From assembly GCF_009910675.1 (NCBI RefSeq), contig NZ_RSEJ01000028.1, positions 24,811 to 88,810 of the forward strand: a DNA stretch of 64,000 nucleotides, in the 5' to 3' direction. Each line of letters begins with the position of its first letter. Positions within the stretch are counted from its first letter, which is position 1. Under the pieces are notes generated by a model that searched no databases, was not told where the DNA came from, and was given only the letters and a program-made list of their open reading frames with translations. Source of the stretch: Photobacterium alginatilyticum (GTDB lineage Bacteria > Pseudomonadota > Gammaproteobacteria > Enterobacterales > Vibrionaceae). The position numbers and the translations under genes are program-made. Positions 36,377-44,454 of the stretch are shown here, piece after piece.

Positions 36377-36567
36377 CGCAACGGTGAGGGAGGTTTGATT
36401 TTTTGCTCTCAGGCAATTAAGCCTCAATCATTGTTGCGATGTTGTGTTTGCATATTGTCCGGGTTGTGCCGGACAGGTAGTCAATCTACCAATTTTACTT
36501 CCTGTATTTTTGACCTGTCTGTCAAAGTTTATTGTTAGCACTGCGCCCCAACGCAGTGCTTTTTTTT
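36377..36567 (+). ncRNA. gcvB: GcvB small regulatory RNA
   Basis: GcvB is an Hfq-dependent sRNA that represses many amino-acid and peptide transport mRNAs. The ~190-nt sequence contains the GU-rich R1 target-binding element (TTGTTGCGATGTTGTGTTTG, 36430-36449). It also has a hairpin GTCCGGGTTGTGCCGGAC, then ACTTCCTGTATTTTTGACC and CTGTCTGTC that match the E. coli RNA. It ends with terminator stem AGCACTGCG/CGCAGTGCT (36537-36560) and eight Ts. It is divergent from gcvA as in E. coli. The 5' end is inferred from the promoter. Confidence 0.92.
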
Positions 36568-36629
36568 ACCTCGATTTTTACGCACAATTCCCCCCGTCGA
36601 TGCAGTACCATTATAATTAAGCTTAATCC

Positions 36630-36657
36630 TTGCGCTTACGGCAAATAATGGCATGAT
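36630..36657 (+). promoter_or_regulatory. Candidate csdA promoter
   Basis: TTGCGC, 16 bp, CATGAT, ending 32 bp before the csdA ATG, after the gcvB terminator. Confidence 0.4.
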
Positions 36658-36688
36658 CGCCTCCTTCTATTTCGCAATGTGACTCACC

Positions 36689-37909
36689 ATGACTGCTCAA
36701 TTTGATATCAACCAGATTCGCCAACAGTTTCCGGCACTGGCCCAAGACTGCAACGGTCAGCCCCTTGTCTATCTCGACAGCGCGGCAACGACGCAGAAAC
36801 CCAAGATTGTTATCGAGACGATTCAGCAGTATTACAGTGGTCACAATGCCAACGTCCACCGCGGCAGTCATACCCTCACCGCGGCGGCGACCGTACAGTT
36901 CGAGCGCGCTCGTTCAACCGTACAACAATTCATCAACGCCGAACATCATAAAGAAATAATCTGGACCCGGGGCGCCACCGAGGCGCTGAACCTCATCGCC
37001 CAGACCTATGCCCGCCAGACCCTCGAACCGGGAGATGAGATCCTGGTCAGCGAGCTGGAACACCACGCCAATATCGTACCCTGGCAAATTGTCGCCGAAC
37101 AAACCGGAGCCAAGATAGTCAAGATCCCGATGACAGCTGATTGCCGCCTCGATATGGATGCATTCCATCAGCGCCTCGGCAGCCGGACCAAAATCGTTGC
37201 GGTGGCCCATATCACCAATGTGACCGGTACCCGCAACCCGATAGAAGAGATGATTGCTGCCGCCCACCAGTATGGTGCCGTCACTGTGGTTGACGGCGCC
37301 CAGGCAGTGGCGCACGAGAAGGTCGATGTCCAGGCACTCAATGCCGATTTCTATGTGTTTTCCGGCCATAAGATTTTTGCCCCGGCGGGGATCGGGATCC
37401 TGTACGGCAAGAAAGCCCTGCTAGAGGCCATGCCTCCCTGGCACGGCGGCGGAAAAATGGTAGAGAAAGTTTCCTTCGAGGGCACCACTTTCTCTGCCCT
37501 GCCGGGCAAATTCGAGGCAGGTACCCCCAATGTTGCCGGAAGCCTGGCGCTGGCGGCAGCCATTGACTGGCTGGGCAAGCTGGATCACCTGGCCGCCGAG
37601 CATCATATCCACCAGCTCCGCCAACAGGCACTGGAAGGAATTAAAGACATCGAAGATCTGAGAGTTGTCGGACTTCAGCCCGATGCCAGTCTATTCTCCT
37701 TTGTCGTCGACGGGGTACACCACCAGGATATTGCCACCCTGCTTGACCAACAAGGTATCGCGCTGCGGGCCGGCCATCACTGCGCCCACCCGATGCTCGA
37801 TGCGCTGGGGCTAGCAGGTACCCTGCGTGTCTCACTGGCCCTGTACAATACCGAACAAGATGTAGAACGCTTTATTGCTGCGCTGCACAAAGCCTGCAGT
37901 ATGCTCTAG
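36689..37909 (+). CDS. csdA: Cysteine desulfurase CsdA
   Basis: CsdA is a PLP enzyme that takes sulfur from cysteine and passes it to CsdE, acting with TcdA in ct6A tRNA modification. The 406-residue protein is of the SufS-like group. It has LVYLDSAATTQKP near 27, HRGSHTLTAAAT near 58, PLP Lys in FSGHKIFAPAGIGILYG near 226, and the persulfide Cys in RAGHHCAHPM near 362. Its TAG stop lies inside the CTAG that begins the downstream palindromic element. The protein has full family length (E. coli 401). Confidence 0.93.
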   Translation: MTAQFDINQIRQQFPALAQDCNGQPLVYLDSAATTQKPKIVIETIQQYYSGHNANVHRGSHTLTAAATVQFERARSTVQQFINAEHHKEIIWTRGATEALNLIAQTYARQTLEPGDEILVSELEHHANIVPWQIVAEQTGAKIVKIPMTADCRLDMDAFHQRLGSRTKIVAVAHITNVTGTRNPIEEMIAAAHQYGAVTVVDGAQAVAHEKVDVQALNADFYVFSGHKIFAPAGIGILYGKKALLEAMPPWHGGGKMVEKVSFEGTTFSALPGKFEAGTPNVAGSLALAAAIDWLGKLDHLAAEHHIHQLRQQALEGIKDIEDLRVVGLQPDASLFSFVVDGVHHQDIATLLDQQGIALRAGHHCAHPMLDALGLAGTLRVSLALYNTEQDVERFIAALHKACSML

Positions 37910-38175
37910 GGTCTGTTGACCTTTCATCGCCTTTCCTGCTGGTGGCGATTTTTTACGGTAACAAGGCGGAGGTATTCAATCATAGCCATCTATATTGATA
38001 TTCCGACAACGCAGCTAGCGGGAAAAATAGCCCCAGCCCTTCGGGTAGAGACTAAAATGGCTTCATTCTGCGTTACTCAGAACTTATTTAGCGAGCTAAA
38101 CTGCATTCTTCGTGCCTTGCCTGAAAACCTTTTTAGTCTCTACAGGTGTGGCGCTGAAAGATCAATAGACCCTAG
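37906..38175. mobile_element. MITE-like palindromic element between csdA and csdE
   Basis: Terminal inverted repeats CTAGGGTCTGTTGACC (left) and the complement of GATCAATAGACCCTAG (right) match at 14 of 16 positions. CTAG at both ends could be part of the repeat or a target duplication. An inner pair of 13-bp perfect inverted arms (GTAGAGACTAAAA at 38045-38057 and its complement at 38131-38143) encloses TTTAGC-GA-GCTAAA (38087-38100). There is no coding frame of note. Size (270 bp) and symmetry fit a non-autonomous miniature transposable element. Confidence 0.75.
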
Positions 38176-38184
38176 GAGAAACCG

Positions 38185-38613
38185 ATGACACTACCCGCCC
38201 ATCCTTTTGGCACCGACATTACCTCCGAAGCTATCGTTGCCCAGATGCAGGCAGCGAACGGCTGGGAAGACAGATACCGTAACGTCATTCAGCTCGGCAA
38301 GAAGCTGCCAGCATTGCCTGAAGAGCTAAAACAAGATCAGCTCAAAGTCAGCGGCTGCGAAAGCCAGGTGTGGTTGGCCCACCAGCAAGATGAGGGTGTT
38401 TTTCACTTCGCGGCAGATTCCGATGCGCGGATTGTCCGCGGCCTGATCACCCTGGTACTGGCGGCCTATGAAGGAAAAACAGCGGCAGAAATTCGGGCGT
38501 TTGATATCGACGGTTATTTTGACAGCCTGGGGTTAATGGCGCATCTCAGCCCGTCTCGGGGCAACGGCCTGAAAGCTATTGTCGAGCAGATAAAATCGCT
38601 GGCCGACGCGTAA
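38185..38613 (+). CDS. csdE: Sulfur acceptor protein CsdE
   Basis: CsdE is a SufE-family protein that accepts persulfide from CsdA and delivers it to TcdA. The 142-residue protein contains the acceptor Cys58 in KVSGCESQVWL and the C-terminal AHLSPSRGNGL signature. AGGAGA at the right edge of the palindromic element gives its ribosome site. It is normally adjacent to csdA, but here 275 bp of inserted element intervene, so co-expression depends on read-through. Confidence 0.92.
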   Translation: MTLPAHPFGTDITSEAIVAQMQAANGWEDRYRNVIQLGKKLPALPEELKQDQLKVSGCESQVWLAHQQDEGVFHFAADSDARIVRGLITLVLAAYEGKTAAEIRAFDIDGYFDSLGLMAHLSPSRGNGLKAIVEQIKSLADA

Positions 38614-38627
38614 GGCCGATATGATCT

Positions 38628-38659
38628 AAAAAGCGAGAGCCAGTTGGCTCTCGCTTTTT
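38628..38659 (+). terminator. Terminator after csdE
   Basis: A 14-bp stem (AAAAAGCGAGAGCC and its complement) with an AGTT loop and a T-run; symmetrical, so it may act both ways. Confidence 0.87.
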
Positions 38660-38724
38660 GTTTGTCGGTACTGCAATAGTTGATCAAACGTGCAGCTCCT
38701 CCCCTCTTTTCAACTGTCTCTTGA

Positions 38725-40107
38725 TCACAAGTCTGACTCAAGAGACTTTGCCAGCTCATATCCCTCAAGGATGGTTTGTAATCTAAACCATCCTTCCCAT
38801 AGCACTTTGACCGAGGCCCGACCGGTCCTCTTTGTATCCTTCCAGCCCCCTAATGTGGCTAAGTTTTTATAGAGCCAATCCATATCAGGAGCCGTTGCTG
38901 GGAGTTCTCGACTTTCTTGCTTAAGCCACAGTAACTTCCAAGCACGGTTGCTAAGTGTTCCTTCGCAGCTTCTCCTCGCTAGCTCTTTATTTTCCTTTAT
39001 AAACCTCAGCTCCAGTAATCGTGTGGCGATAAAGGCCAGGATGGTTATCATTCGCTCTAGATTGTTTTGGGTCTGCATACGCAGTGACTCAACATTCGTT
39101 CCCTCAGTTTTCCAGGTTTTATGATAATCCTCGACTAACCAACGGCGCTCATAGTAGCTGATGATTCGGTGAGCATCTGCTGCATTGGTTATTGTTTCTG
39201 ACGTGAGAAGATGCCAGGTCAGTTTATCTTCTTCTCTTCCTCTCTCTGTGCAACCAACATAGTAGAGGGAGATACCCTCACCCGTTTTTTTCGCTGGAGC
39301 CCTAACTGTAACGGGAGCGTATGTGATCTCTAGTTCGGCAACTCTAGATTTACGACCGCCCCGTTGTGGAATGTGAATCCGTTTCCCGCCTGCAGGTTTT
39401 AATCGCGATACATAGTCATAGAGCTTTTCACTGCATTCTTCGATATAACGGCTTTGCATAGAGCGAACAACAAAACGCTGATTATGCACTGATTTATAGG
39501 AGAGATATTCATACAAGTCCGCTTCACGGTCGCATACAGAAAGAACTTTTGACATCTCTGAACCAAAGCGTTCTGCCATGTTTCTAGAGGCTAGCTCCCA
39601 CTTGTAGCTTTCTTTGTCCTCATAAGCTCGTACTGCTCGCTGAGCTTTCTGGCCTCTGCTGTTGATGTTTCGGGTCCATAAACGTTGCTCGGCAAGGCCG
39701 ATAACAGACTGACTATTTGGGGCAAACAGTAAAATAGAGTGGGCAATCAGAGCTCTATCTTTACTTCTTTTACGATTGCCATGACCTAACTCTTCCTCAA
39801 CAGAGACGTGAGAGAAATAAAGGGTTGTTGAGTCCTCTAATGCTAACAGTAAGTCATGTTCTTTAGCCTTCTGAATAGTAGTCTGGAAACCAGCATCAGC
39901 AATGTCAGTTGCTTGGATACTATCGTTACGAATAAAGCGGTAGGCCCCCTCCATTTCAGAAGGAGAGTAATTGAGTTTTGCCACAGAAACTCCCGGTTGT
40001 TTAGCGAGCGAGGAAGCCAAAGAGACCAATCTTTTCGTTCTTCTTGGGTCATTCAAATTTACGTGCCCAAAAGAAGCTTGCGCCCACTCAAAAGAAGTCT
40101 GCTTCAT
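38725..40107 (-). CDS. IS4-family (IS50-type) DDE transposase
   Basis: A 460-residue transposase closely similar in layout to that of Tn5. It starts MKQTSFEWAQASFGHVNLNDPRRTKRLV. The catalytic triad is at Asp92 (LALEDSTTLY), Asp193 (SVCDREADLY) and Glu326 (YERRWLVEDYHKTWK, the Y-R-E-K signature). The C-terminus has LGGWKDTKRTG and VLWEGWFRLQTI. It appears intact. I use the third in-frame Met, which gives the Tn5-like N-terminus. An ATG six codons upstream exists. The stop codon lies inside the left terminal repeat. Confidence 0.93.
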   Translation of the reverse strand: MKQTSFEWAQASFGHVNLNDPRRTKRLVSLASSLAKQPGVSVAKLNYSPSEMEGAYRFIRNDSIQATDIADAGFQTTIQKAKEHDLLLALEDSTTLYFSHVSVEEELGHGNRKRSKDRALIAHSILLFAPNSQSVIGLAEQRLWTRNINSRGQKAQRAVRAYEDKESYKWELASRNMAERFGSEMSKVLSVCDREADLYEYLSYKSVHNQRFVVRSMQSRYIEECSEKLYDYVSRLKPAGGKRIHIPQRGGRKSRVAELEITYAPVTVRAPAKKTGEGISLYYVGCTERGREEDKLTWHLLTSETITNAADAHRIISYYERRWLVEDYHKTWKTEGTNVESLRMQTQNNLERMITILAFIATRLLELRFIKENKELARRSCEGTLSNRAWKLLWLKQESRELPATAPDMDWLYKNLATLGGWKDTKRTGRASVKVLWEGWFRLQTILEGYELAKSLESDL

Positions 40108-40165
40108 AATCATCCAACCAATCAATTACATTGAGTGATCAGATCGTCATACTTCAAATAAGTTC

Positions 40166-40196
40166 AAAAAAGTCCCTGAATTGTCATTCAGGGACT
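40166..40196 (-). terminator. Terminator inside the IS right end
   Basis: On the minus strand AGTCCCTGAA pairs perfectly with TTCAGGGACT (loop TGACAA) and is followed by TTTTTT. It lies between tcdA and the transposase gene, which both read leftward, and overlaps the terminal repeat by 3 bases. It should stop transcription entering the element and also end the tcdA transcript. Confidence 0.78.
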
Positions 40197-40247
40197 TGTG
40201 TATATAGAGACAGTCTTTTCAAGGGGGAGGCTGGGAGGGGGTTAGCG

Positions 40248-41057
40248 CTATTTAGAGTGCTTCTCTATCAGCTTTTGCAAAATACGGGACACGGCAACGA
40301 AACCAAAGGTTGCCGTCACCATGGTTGCGGCACCAAAACCACTGGCACAGTCCATACGTTTCGGGCCTTCTGCCGACGCCTTAACATTACATACCGAGCC
40401 GTCGGCCTGCGGGTACTTCAACTGCTCGGTCGAGAACACGCAGTCGATACCAAATTTTCGCTTCGGGTTCTTCGGAAAATTATGGTGACGGCGCAGGGTA
40501 TCACGCAATTTCTTCGCCAGCGGATCCTGGATCGTTTTGGTAAGATCGGTGATTTGAATCTGGGTTGGGTCAATCTGACCGCCCGCGCCGCCAGTAGTGA
40601 TCACCTTGAATTTATTGCTCTTGCAGTATGCCAGCAATGCTGCCTTTGGCTTCATGCTGTCGATGGCATCCAGGATATAATCAAAGCGACCGTCGATGTA
40701 CTCGCGGATATTGTCCGGGGTAATAAAGTCATCAATCAGGTTAACCTTGCATTCCGGGTTAATCAGCTTGATCCGCTCAGCCATCACTTCGATTTTGCTC
40801 TGGCCGATCGTGCCTGTCATCGCATGGATCTGGCGATTGATATTGGTCACGCAGACATCATCCATATCAATCAGCGTCAGCTCGCCAATTCCAGATCGTG
40901 CCAAGGCCTCGGCTGCCCATGAACCGACACCGCCGATACCGATAACACACACATGGGCAGCACGCAGTATTTCTACCTCGCTATTGCCATATAAACGGCG
41001 GGTACCGCCAAATCGCTGGTTATAGTTGTCAGAAGCCGGAGTATCTAATTCACGCAT
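40248..41057 (-). CDS. tcdA: tRNA threonylcarbamoyladenosine dehydratase TcdA
   Basis: TcdA (CsdL) converts t6A37 in tRNA to the cyclic hydantoin form ct6A with ATP. The 269-residue E1/ThiF-like protein has RFGGTRRLYG at the N-terminus, the nucleotide loop VIGIGGVGSWAAEALARSG near 39, IDMDDVCVTNINRQ, TGGAGGQIDPTQIQ, and the C-terminal MDCASGFGAATMVTATFGF. The sulfur relay genes csdA and csdE converge on it from the other side of the IS. The upstream ribosome site is weak. Confidence 0.93.
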   Translation of the reverse strand: MRELDTPASDNYNQRFGGTRRLYGNSEVEILRAAHVCVIGIGGVGSWAAEALARSGIGELTLIDMDDVCVTNINRQIHAMTGTIGQSKIEVMAERIKLINPECKVNLIDDFITPDNIREYIDGRFDYILDAIDSMKPKAALLAYCKSNKFKVITTGGAGGQIDPTQIQITDLTKTIQDPLAKKLRDTLRRHHNFPKNPKRKFGIDCVFSTEQLKYPQADGSVCNVKASAEGPKRMDCASGFGAATMVTATFGFVAVSRILQKLIEKHSK

Positions 41058-41098
41058 ACGTTTTTCACTACTAGCTATGGGTCGTTCAGATAAAGAAT

Positions 41099-41119
41099 GA
41101 GCGCGTTTTATACGCGCTC
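41099..41119 (-). terminator. Hairpin between mltA and tcdA
   Basis: A stem GAGCGCG/CGCGCTC with a 7-base AT-rich loop. It lacks a clear T-run, so its role as terminator for the upstream gene on the minus strand is uncertain. Confidence 0.35.
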
Positions 41120-41169
41120 TGGTTGCAATTGTCCAGCCGGACGATAAGGCCGCAGCTCAGACGATTAGG

Positions 41170-42264
41170 CTACTGCTCAACAGACAAACCGGGTGACTCC
41201 ACCGCACTTTCCTGCAGATCCAGTTTCCACACCCGGCCAAAGTGCTTGTAGTGCCCGGCATCAATCCCCGCCTGTGCTCCCATGCCGTGGTAGAGATCGA
41301 GGTGGTTCTTCTTCACTGCGCCACCAGTATCCAGTGCTATTAATAATTTAAGCACATGCTGTCCGTTCCAGTTCCCCTCGCTGTCCAGCTGCGGCACCTC
41401 TGCCAGCAATACACTGCCCATTGGCAGGTAGTCCCGATCAGCCGCTACCGAGGCGTGCGCCTGCAACGGAATACCGGCGGTTCCCATAACATCCAGGTTA
41501 TCCTGCGGTTTGAAGAACACATAAGACGGGTTTTGCTCCAGCAACTCACGTACCGTCTCTTCATCCTGTTGCTTGACCCACTCATCAATGGCCTTCAGCG
41601 ACATTTTCTCGCGTGGCACTTCACCCTGCTCAATTAACACCTTGCCGATACTGACATAGGGATGACCGTTCTTACCGTTATAGGCAAAGTACTGAAGCTG
41701 GTCATTATCGTCATAGTGAACAAAGCCACTGCCCTGAACCTCCATCATGAAGATATCCAGCATCGATGCGCTATATCCCAGCTCAAGTCCCTGTCCCTGC
41801 AGGGCACCGGCATAGATCTCTGCGCGGGTCGGACACGCTTCCTCACATGTTGGCATTGCATACACCGGATAGCGGAAGGTCTCATCCTGCTCATGGCGAA
41901 GCTCGATCACCGGCGAAAAATACCCGGTGAACATCACATTGCCGTAACTGTCTCCCCCGCCCATCTGGGCAGTCTGAATACCATAGTTTCCCAGTTGTGT
42001 CGGGTCGCCACCCTGCTCAACCCAGCTTTCAACCTGGCGATACAGATCCTGATAGCGCCCCGCCATTGATGGCGAACGATCGGTAACCAGTGTCATTTGC
42101 TGGTTAAACTGGCTATAGTCCCTTGTTTTGTCGGACTCTACCACCGGTACCTGATTAAGTACCTCGTCAAAGCTACCATCCAGATACTGCTGACCTCGGT
42201 CAGTCGGCTTGGCACATCCAGCCAAACCAATAATTAACATTGCAATTGTTGCGTTACGAAACAC
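41170..42264 (-). CDS. mltA: Membrane-bound lytic murein transglycosylase A
   Basis: MltA is an outer-membrane lipoprotein that cleaves peptidoglycan glycan strands to 1,6-anhydro ends. The 364-residue precursor has a lipoprotein signal ending LAGC (Cys17). The MltA domain follows, with MFTGYFSPVIELRHEQDE near 112 and VSIGKVLIEQGEVP. The C-terminal 3D domain contains ALDTGGAVKKNHLDLYHGMG with the catalytic-region Asp residues. It is in the same mltA-tcdA order as E. coli. Confidence 0.93.
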   Translation of the reverse strand: MFRNATIAMLIIGLAGCAKPTDRGQQYLDGSFDEVLNQVPVVESDKTRDYSQFNQQMTLVTDRSPSMAGRYQDLYRQVESWVEQGGDPTQLGNYGIQTAQMGGGDSYGNVMFTGYFSPVIELRHEQDETFRYPVYAMPTCEEACPTRAEIYAGALQGQGLELGYSASMLDIFMMEVQGSGFVHYDDNDQLQYFAYNGKNGHPYVSIGKVLIEQGEVPREKMSLKAIDEWVKQQDEETVRELLEQNPSYVFFKPQDNLDVMGTAGIPLQAHASVAADRDYLPMGSVLLAEVPQLDSEGNWNGQHVLKLLIALDTGGAVKKNHLDLYHGMGAQAGIDAGHYKHFGRVWKLDLQESAVESPGLSVEQ

Positions 42265-42408
42265 GGTAAAGACCTACCAAATAATATGAAGCACTGTCGC
42301 CAAGTATGCCTAAAGCGATCAAAGCATTAAAGTCACGATAGTTTACAAAATATGTAGGCCGCTATGTCAGCGCTTTGTTTTTTATCGTAAAGAGAGGGAA
42401 GAAAGCAA

Positions 42409-42810
42409 TCAATCCAATGTGGCATCACGCAAGGCATCTCGAGTACCTTCGCGAGAAAAAGAAGAAATGTAATGAGCTGGCTGTTGTCGCACAAACTGAT
42501 CAGACAAATAAGTATAGATATAGATATCTTCGCCACGACGATAAGTCAATGTCATACCATCCCACTCATAGCGAGTATTCACCTGGCGTCCGTCAACAAA
42601 CACCCCCTCTGAGCGGAGCTCAAAGCGATCTGCCATATAGGAGGCCACCCCCTGTTCGACCCAGACACCATGGATGTTGATAACAGGTTCATCCTCAAGT
42701 ATCTCGCTACCGATGGCACCGACAGCCAATAACGCAGAAAAAATCAGCCCGGCAAAGATCCCCGCCATCATCAAGGCGAACGGTATAATTTTATACTGAA
42801 CTTTATTCAT
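42409..42810 (-). CDS. DUF2850-like membrane-anchored protein
   Basis: A 133-residue protein with one N-terminal membrane segment (IIPFALMMAGIFAGLIFSALL) and a C-terminal periplasmic region (IHGVWVEQGVASYMADRFELRSEGVFVDGRQVNTRYEWDG). It resembles the DUF2850 family, which I know only from Vibrionaceae. The function is not known. It lies alone between mltA (144-bp gap) and the divergent argA. Confidence 0.75.
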   Translation of the reverse strand: MNKVQYKIIPFALMMAGIFAGLIFSALLAVGAIGSEILEDEPVINIHGVWVEQGVASYMADRFELRSEGVFVDGRQVNTRYEWDGMTLTYRRGEDIYIYTYLSDQFVRQQPAHYISSFSREGTRDALRDATLD

Positions 42811-42944
42811 ATTGCCGATAAGTTATTATTATTAGTAATGAATATACCTCACCATTAACTGTTGACAGGCAAAAAGCTGGGCAAGATGTTCAATAACGGG
42901 ATCTTGTATCCAAAATGCCGGAAACGCTAAATGACTGTACTTCT

Positions 42945-42989
42945 TGAATATCGATAGATATTTAGACACTATATTTGCATAATTATTAA
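42945..42989 (+). promoter_or_regulatory. Candidate ArgR boxes upstream of argA
   Basis: TGCATAATTATTAA (42976-42989) fits the ArgR consensus TGAAT-WWWW-ATTCA at 8 of 10 fixed positions. A weaker box, TAGATATTTAGACA (42955-42968), is centred 21 bp upstream, the usual spacing of paired ARG boxes. TGAATATCGATAGA (42945-42958) is a third possibility. The site fits arginine repression of the first pathway enzyme. Confidence 0.5.
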
Positions 42990-43060
42990 TTAAGCCCGCT
43001 GAGAAGGGGCAAGGTTAACGAACCGACAAGTCATCGAATAACAGGCATGGATGTATCACC

Positions 43061-44386
43061 GTGAAGCTGAGAAGTACTGATCTAGTCAAAGGATTTCGCC
43101 AATCCGCCCCGTATCTGAATGCCCATTACGGCAAGACGACAGTTATCATGCTGGGCGGCGAAGCCATTGCCCACAAGAATTTTACTCATATCGTCAATGA
43201 TATTGCGTTATTAAACAGTCTGGGGCTACGCATTGTCGTGGTCTATGGTGCCCGCCCGCAAATATCCCAGCGTCTGGAATCCCAGGGAGAAACCAGCCCT
43301 TACCACAAAGGGGTTCGTATCACAGATGAGCATACGCTAGAGTTGGTGAAACAGGCTGCCGGCCAGCTACAGCTCGACATCACCGCCCGCTTTTCCATGG
43401 GGCTCAACAATACGCCCATGGCGGGATCGCAAATCAATGTGGTCAGCGGCAACTTCATTATTGCCCAGCCACTCGGTATCGATGACGGCATCGACTACCA
43501 CCACAGTGGCCGGATCCGCCGAATCGATATTGAAGGTATTCACCGCCAGCTGGATCAGCAGGCTATTGTCCTGCTCGGTCCGGTCGCCAGCTCGGTAACC
43601 GGCGAGTGCTTCAACCTCACCTCGGAGGAAGTCGCTACGCAGCTGGCTATTAAGCTGAAGGCCGATAAACTCATCGGCTTCTGTTCCGAACAAGGGGTAC
43701 TGGAAGATGACGGTACCGTTGCTTCCGAAATGCTTCCCAACGAAGCCGAGCATGCCCTGCAGCAGCTCATCGAGCGCGATGCCGCCGACAGCGGCACCGG
43801 GCGCTTTCTCCGCGGTGCCATTAGTGCCTGCCGGGCAGGTGTTCCCCGCAGCCACCTGATCAGCTACAAAGAAGATGGCGCCCTTATTCAGGAGCTATTC
43901 TCCTTTGACGGTATCGGTACGCAAATCGTCATGGCCAGTGCCGAGAAAGTTCGCCGGGCCGGCATTGACGATATCGGCGGGATCCTGGAACTCATCCGTC
44001 CGCTGGAGCAAGACGGGATTCTGGTACGTCGCTCCCGCGAGCAACTCGAACAGGAGATCGAGCAGTTCACCATTATCGAGCGTGATAGCCTGATCATTGG
44101 TTGCGCCGCCTTATACCCTTTTGCCGAGGAGAAAATGGCCGAGATGGCCTGTGTGGCCATTCATCCCGATTACCGCGATGGCGACCGTGGAGGCCTGCTA
44201 CTGAGCAGGCTGCGCCAACAGGCCAAGGAGCAGGGACTGAAGCATATTTTTGTCCTGACGACCCGGAGTCTGCACTGGTTCCGTGAGCATGGATTCTACG
44301 AGTCCAGCGTCGACCAGCTACCGGTGGCCAAAAAGGCCCTGTATAACTTTCAGCGCCGCTCCAAAATCCTCATCCTCGATCTATAA
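43061..44386 (+). CDS. argA: N-acetylglutamate synthase ArgA (GTG start)
   Basis: ArgA acetylates glutamate with acetyl-CoA, the first step of arginine synthesis, and is feedback-inhibited by arginine. The 441-residue protein has an N-terminal amino-acid-kinase-like domain (VIMLGGEAIAHKNF, GLRIVVVYGARPQI, arginine-binding) and a C-terminal GNAT acetyltransferase domain (about 290-440, with MACVAIHPDYRDGDRGGLLL). The start is GTG, giving MKLRSTDLVKGFRQSAPYLN, which aligns with the E. coli N-terminus. The nearby ATGs are out of frame. It is convergent with recD. Confidence 0.94.
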   Translation: MKLRSTDLVKGFRQSAPYLNAHYGKTTVIMLGGEAIAHKNFTHIVNDIALLNSLGLRIVVVYGARPQISQRLESQGETSPYHKGVRITDEHTLELVKQAAGQLQLDITARFSMGLNNTPMAGSQINVVSGNFIIAQPLGIDDGIDYHHSGRIRRIDIEGIHRQLDQQAIVLLGPVASSVTGECFNLTSEEVATQLAIKLKADKLIGFCSEQGVLEDDGTVASEMLPNEAEHALQQLIERDAADSGTGRFLRGAISACRAGVPRSHLISYKEDGALIQELFSFDGIGTQIVMASAEKVRRAGIDDIGGILELIRPLEQDGILVRRSREQLEQEIEQFTIIERDSLIIGCAALYPFAEEKMAEMACVAIHPDYRDGDRGGLLLSRLRQQAKEQGLKHIFVLTTRSLHWFREHGFYESSVDQLPVAKKALYNFQRRSKILILDL

Positions 44387-44395
44387 CCCCCAAAA

Positions 44396-44424
44396 ATAAA
44401 AAGAGTCAGCAACGGCTGACTCTT
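44396..44424 (-). terminator. Terminator after recD, shared with argA
   Basis: AAGAGTCAGC pairs with GCTGACTCTT around an AACG loop. On the minus strand it is followed by a T-rich run (TTTTTATTTTT with stem Ts). It serves recBCD mainly and lies 14 bases after the argA stop. Confidence 0.65.
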
Positions 44425-44454
44425 CTCAGCTGATTAAGCCGCTCTGCATTTGAT

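Larger units (their letters stand above)
38714..40213. mobile_element. Complete IS50/Tn5-type insertion sequence (IS4 family)
   Basis: A 1,500-bp element. The left end is CTGTCTCTTGATCACAAGT (38714-38732). The right end, read inward, is CTGTCTCTATATACACAAGT (40213-40194). Both closely resemble the 19-bp ends of Tn5/IS50. It is flanked by a perfect 9-bp direct repeat TCTTTTCAA (38705-38713 and 40214-40222), the target duplication length of this group. One intact transposase gene fills it. Insertion was between convergent csdE and tcdA, harming neither. The intact ends and duplication suggest a recent arrival. Confidence 0.95.
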
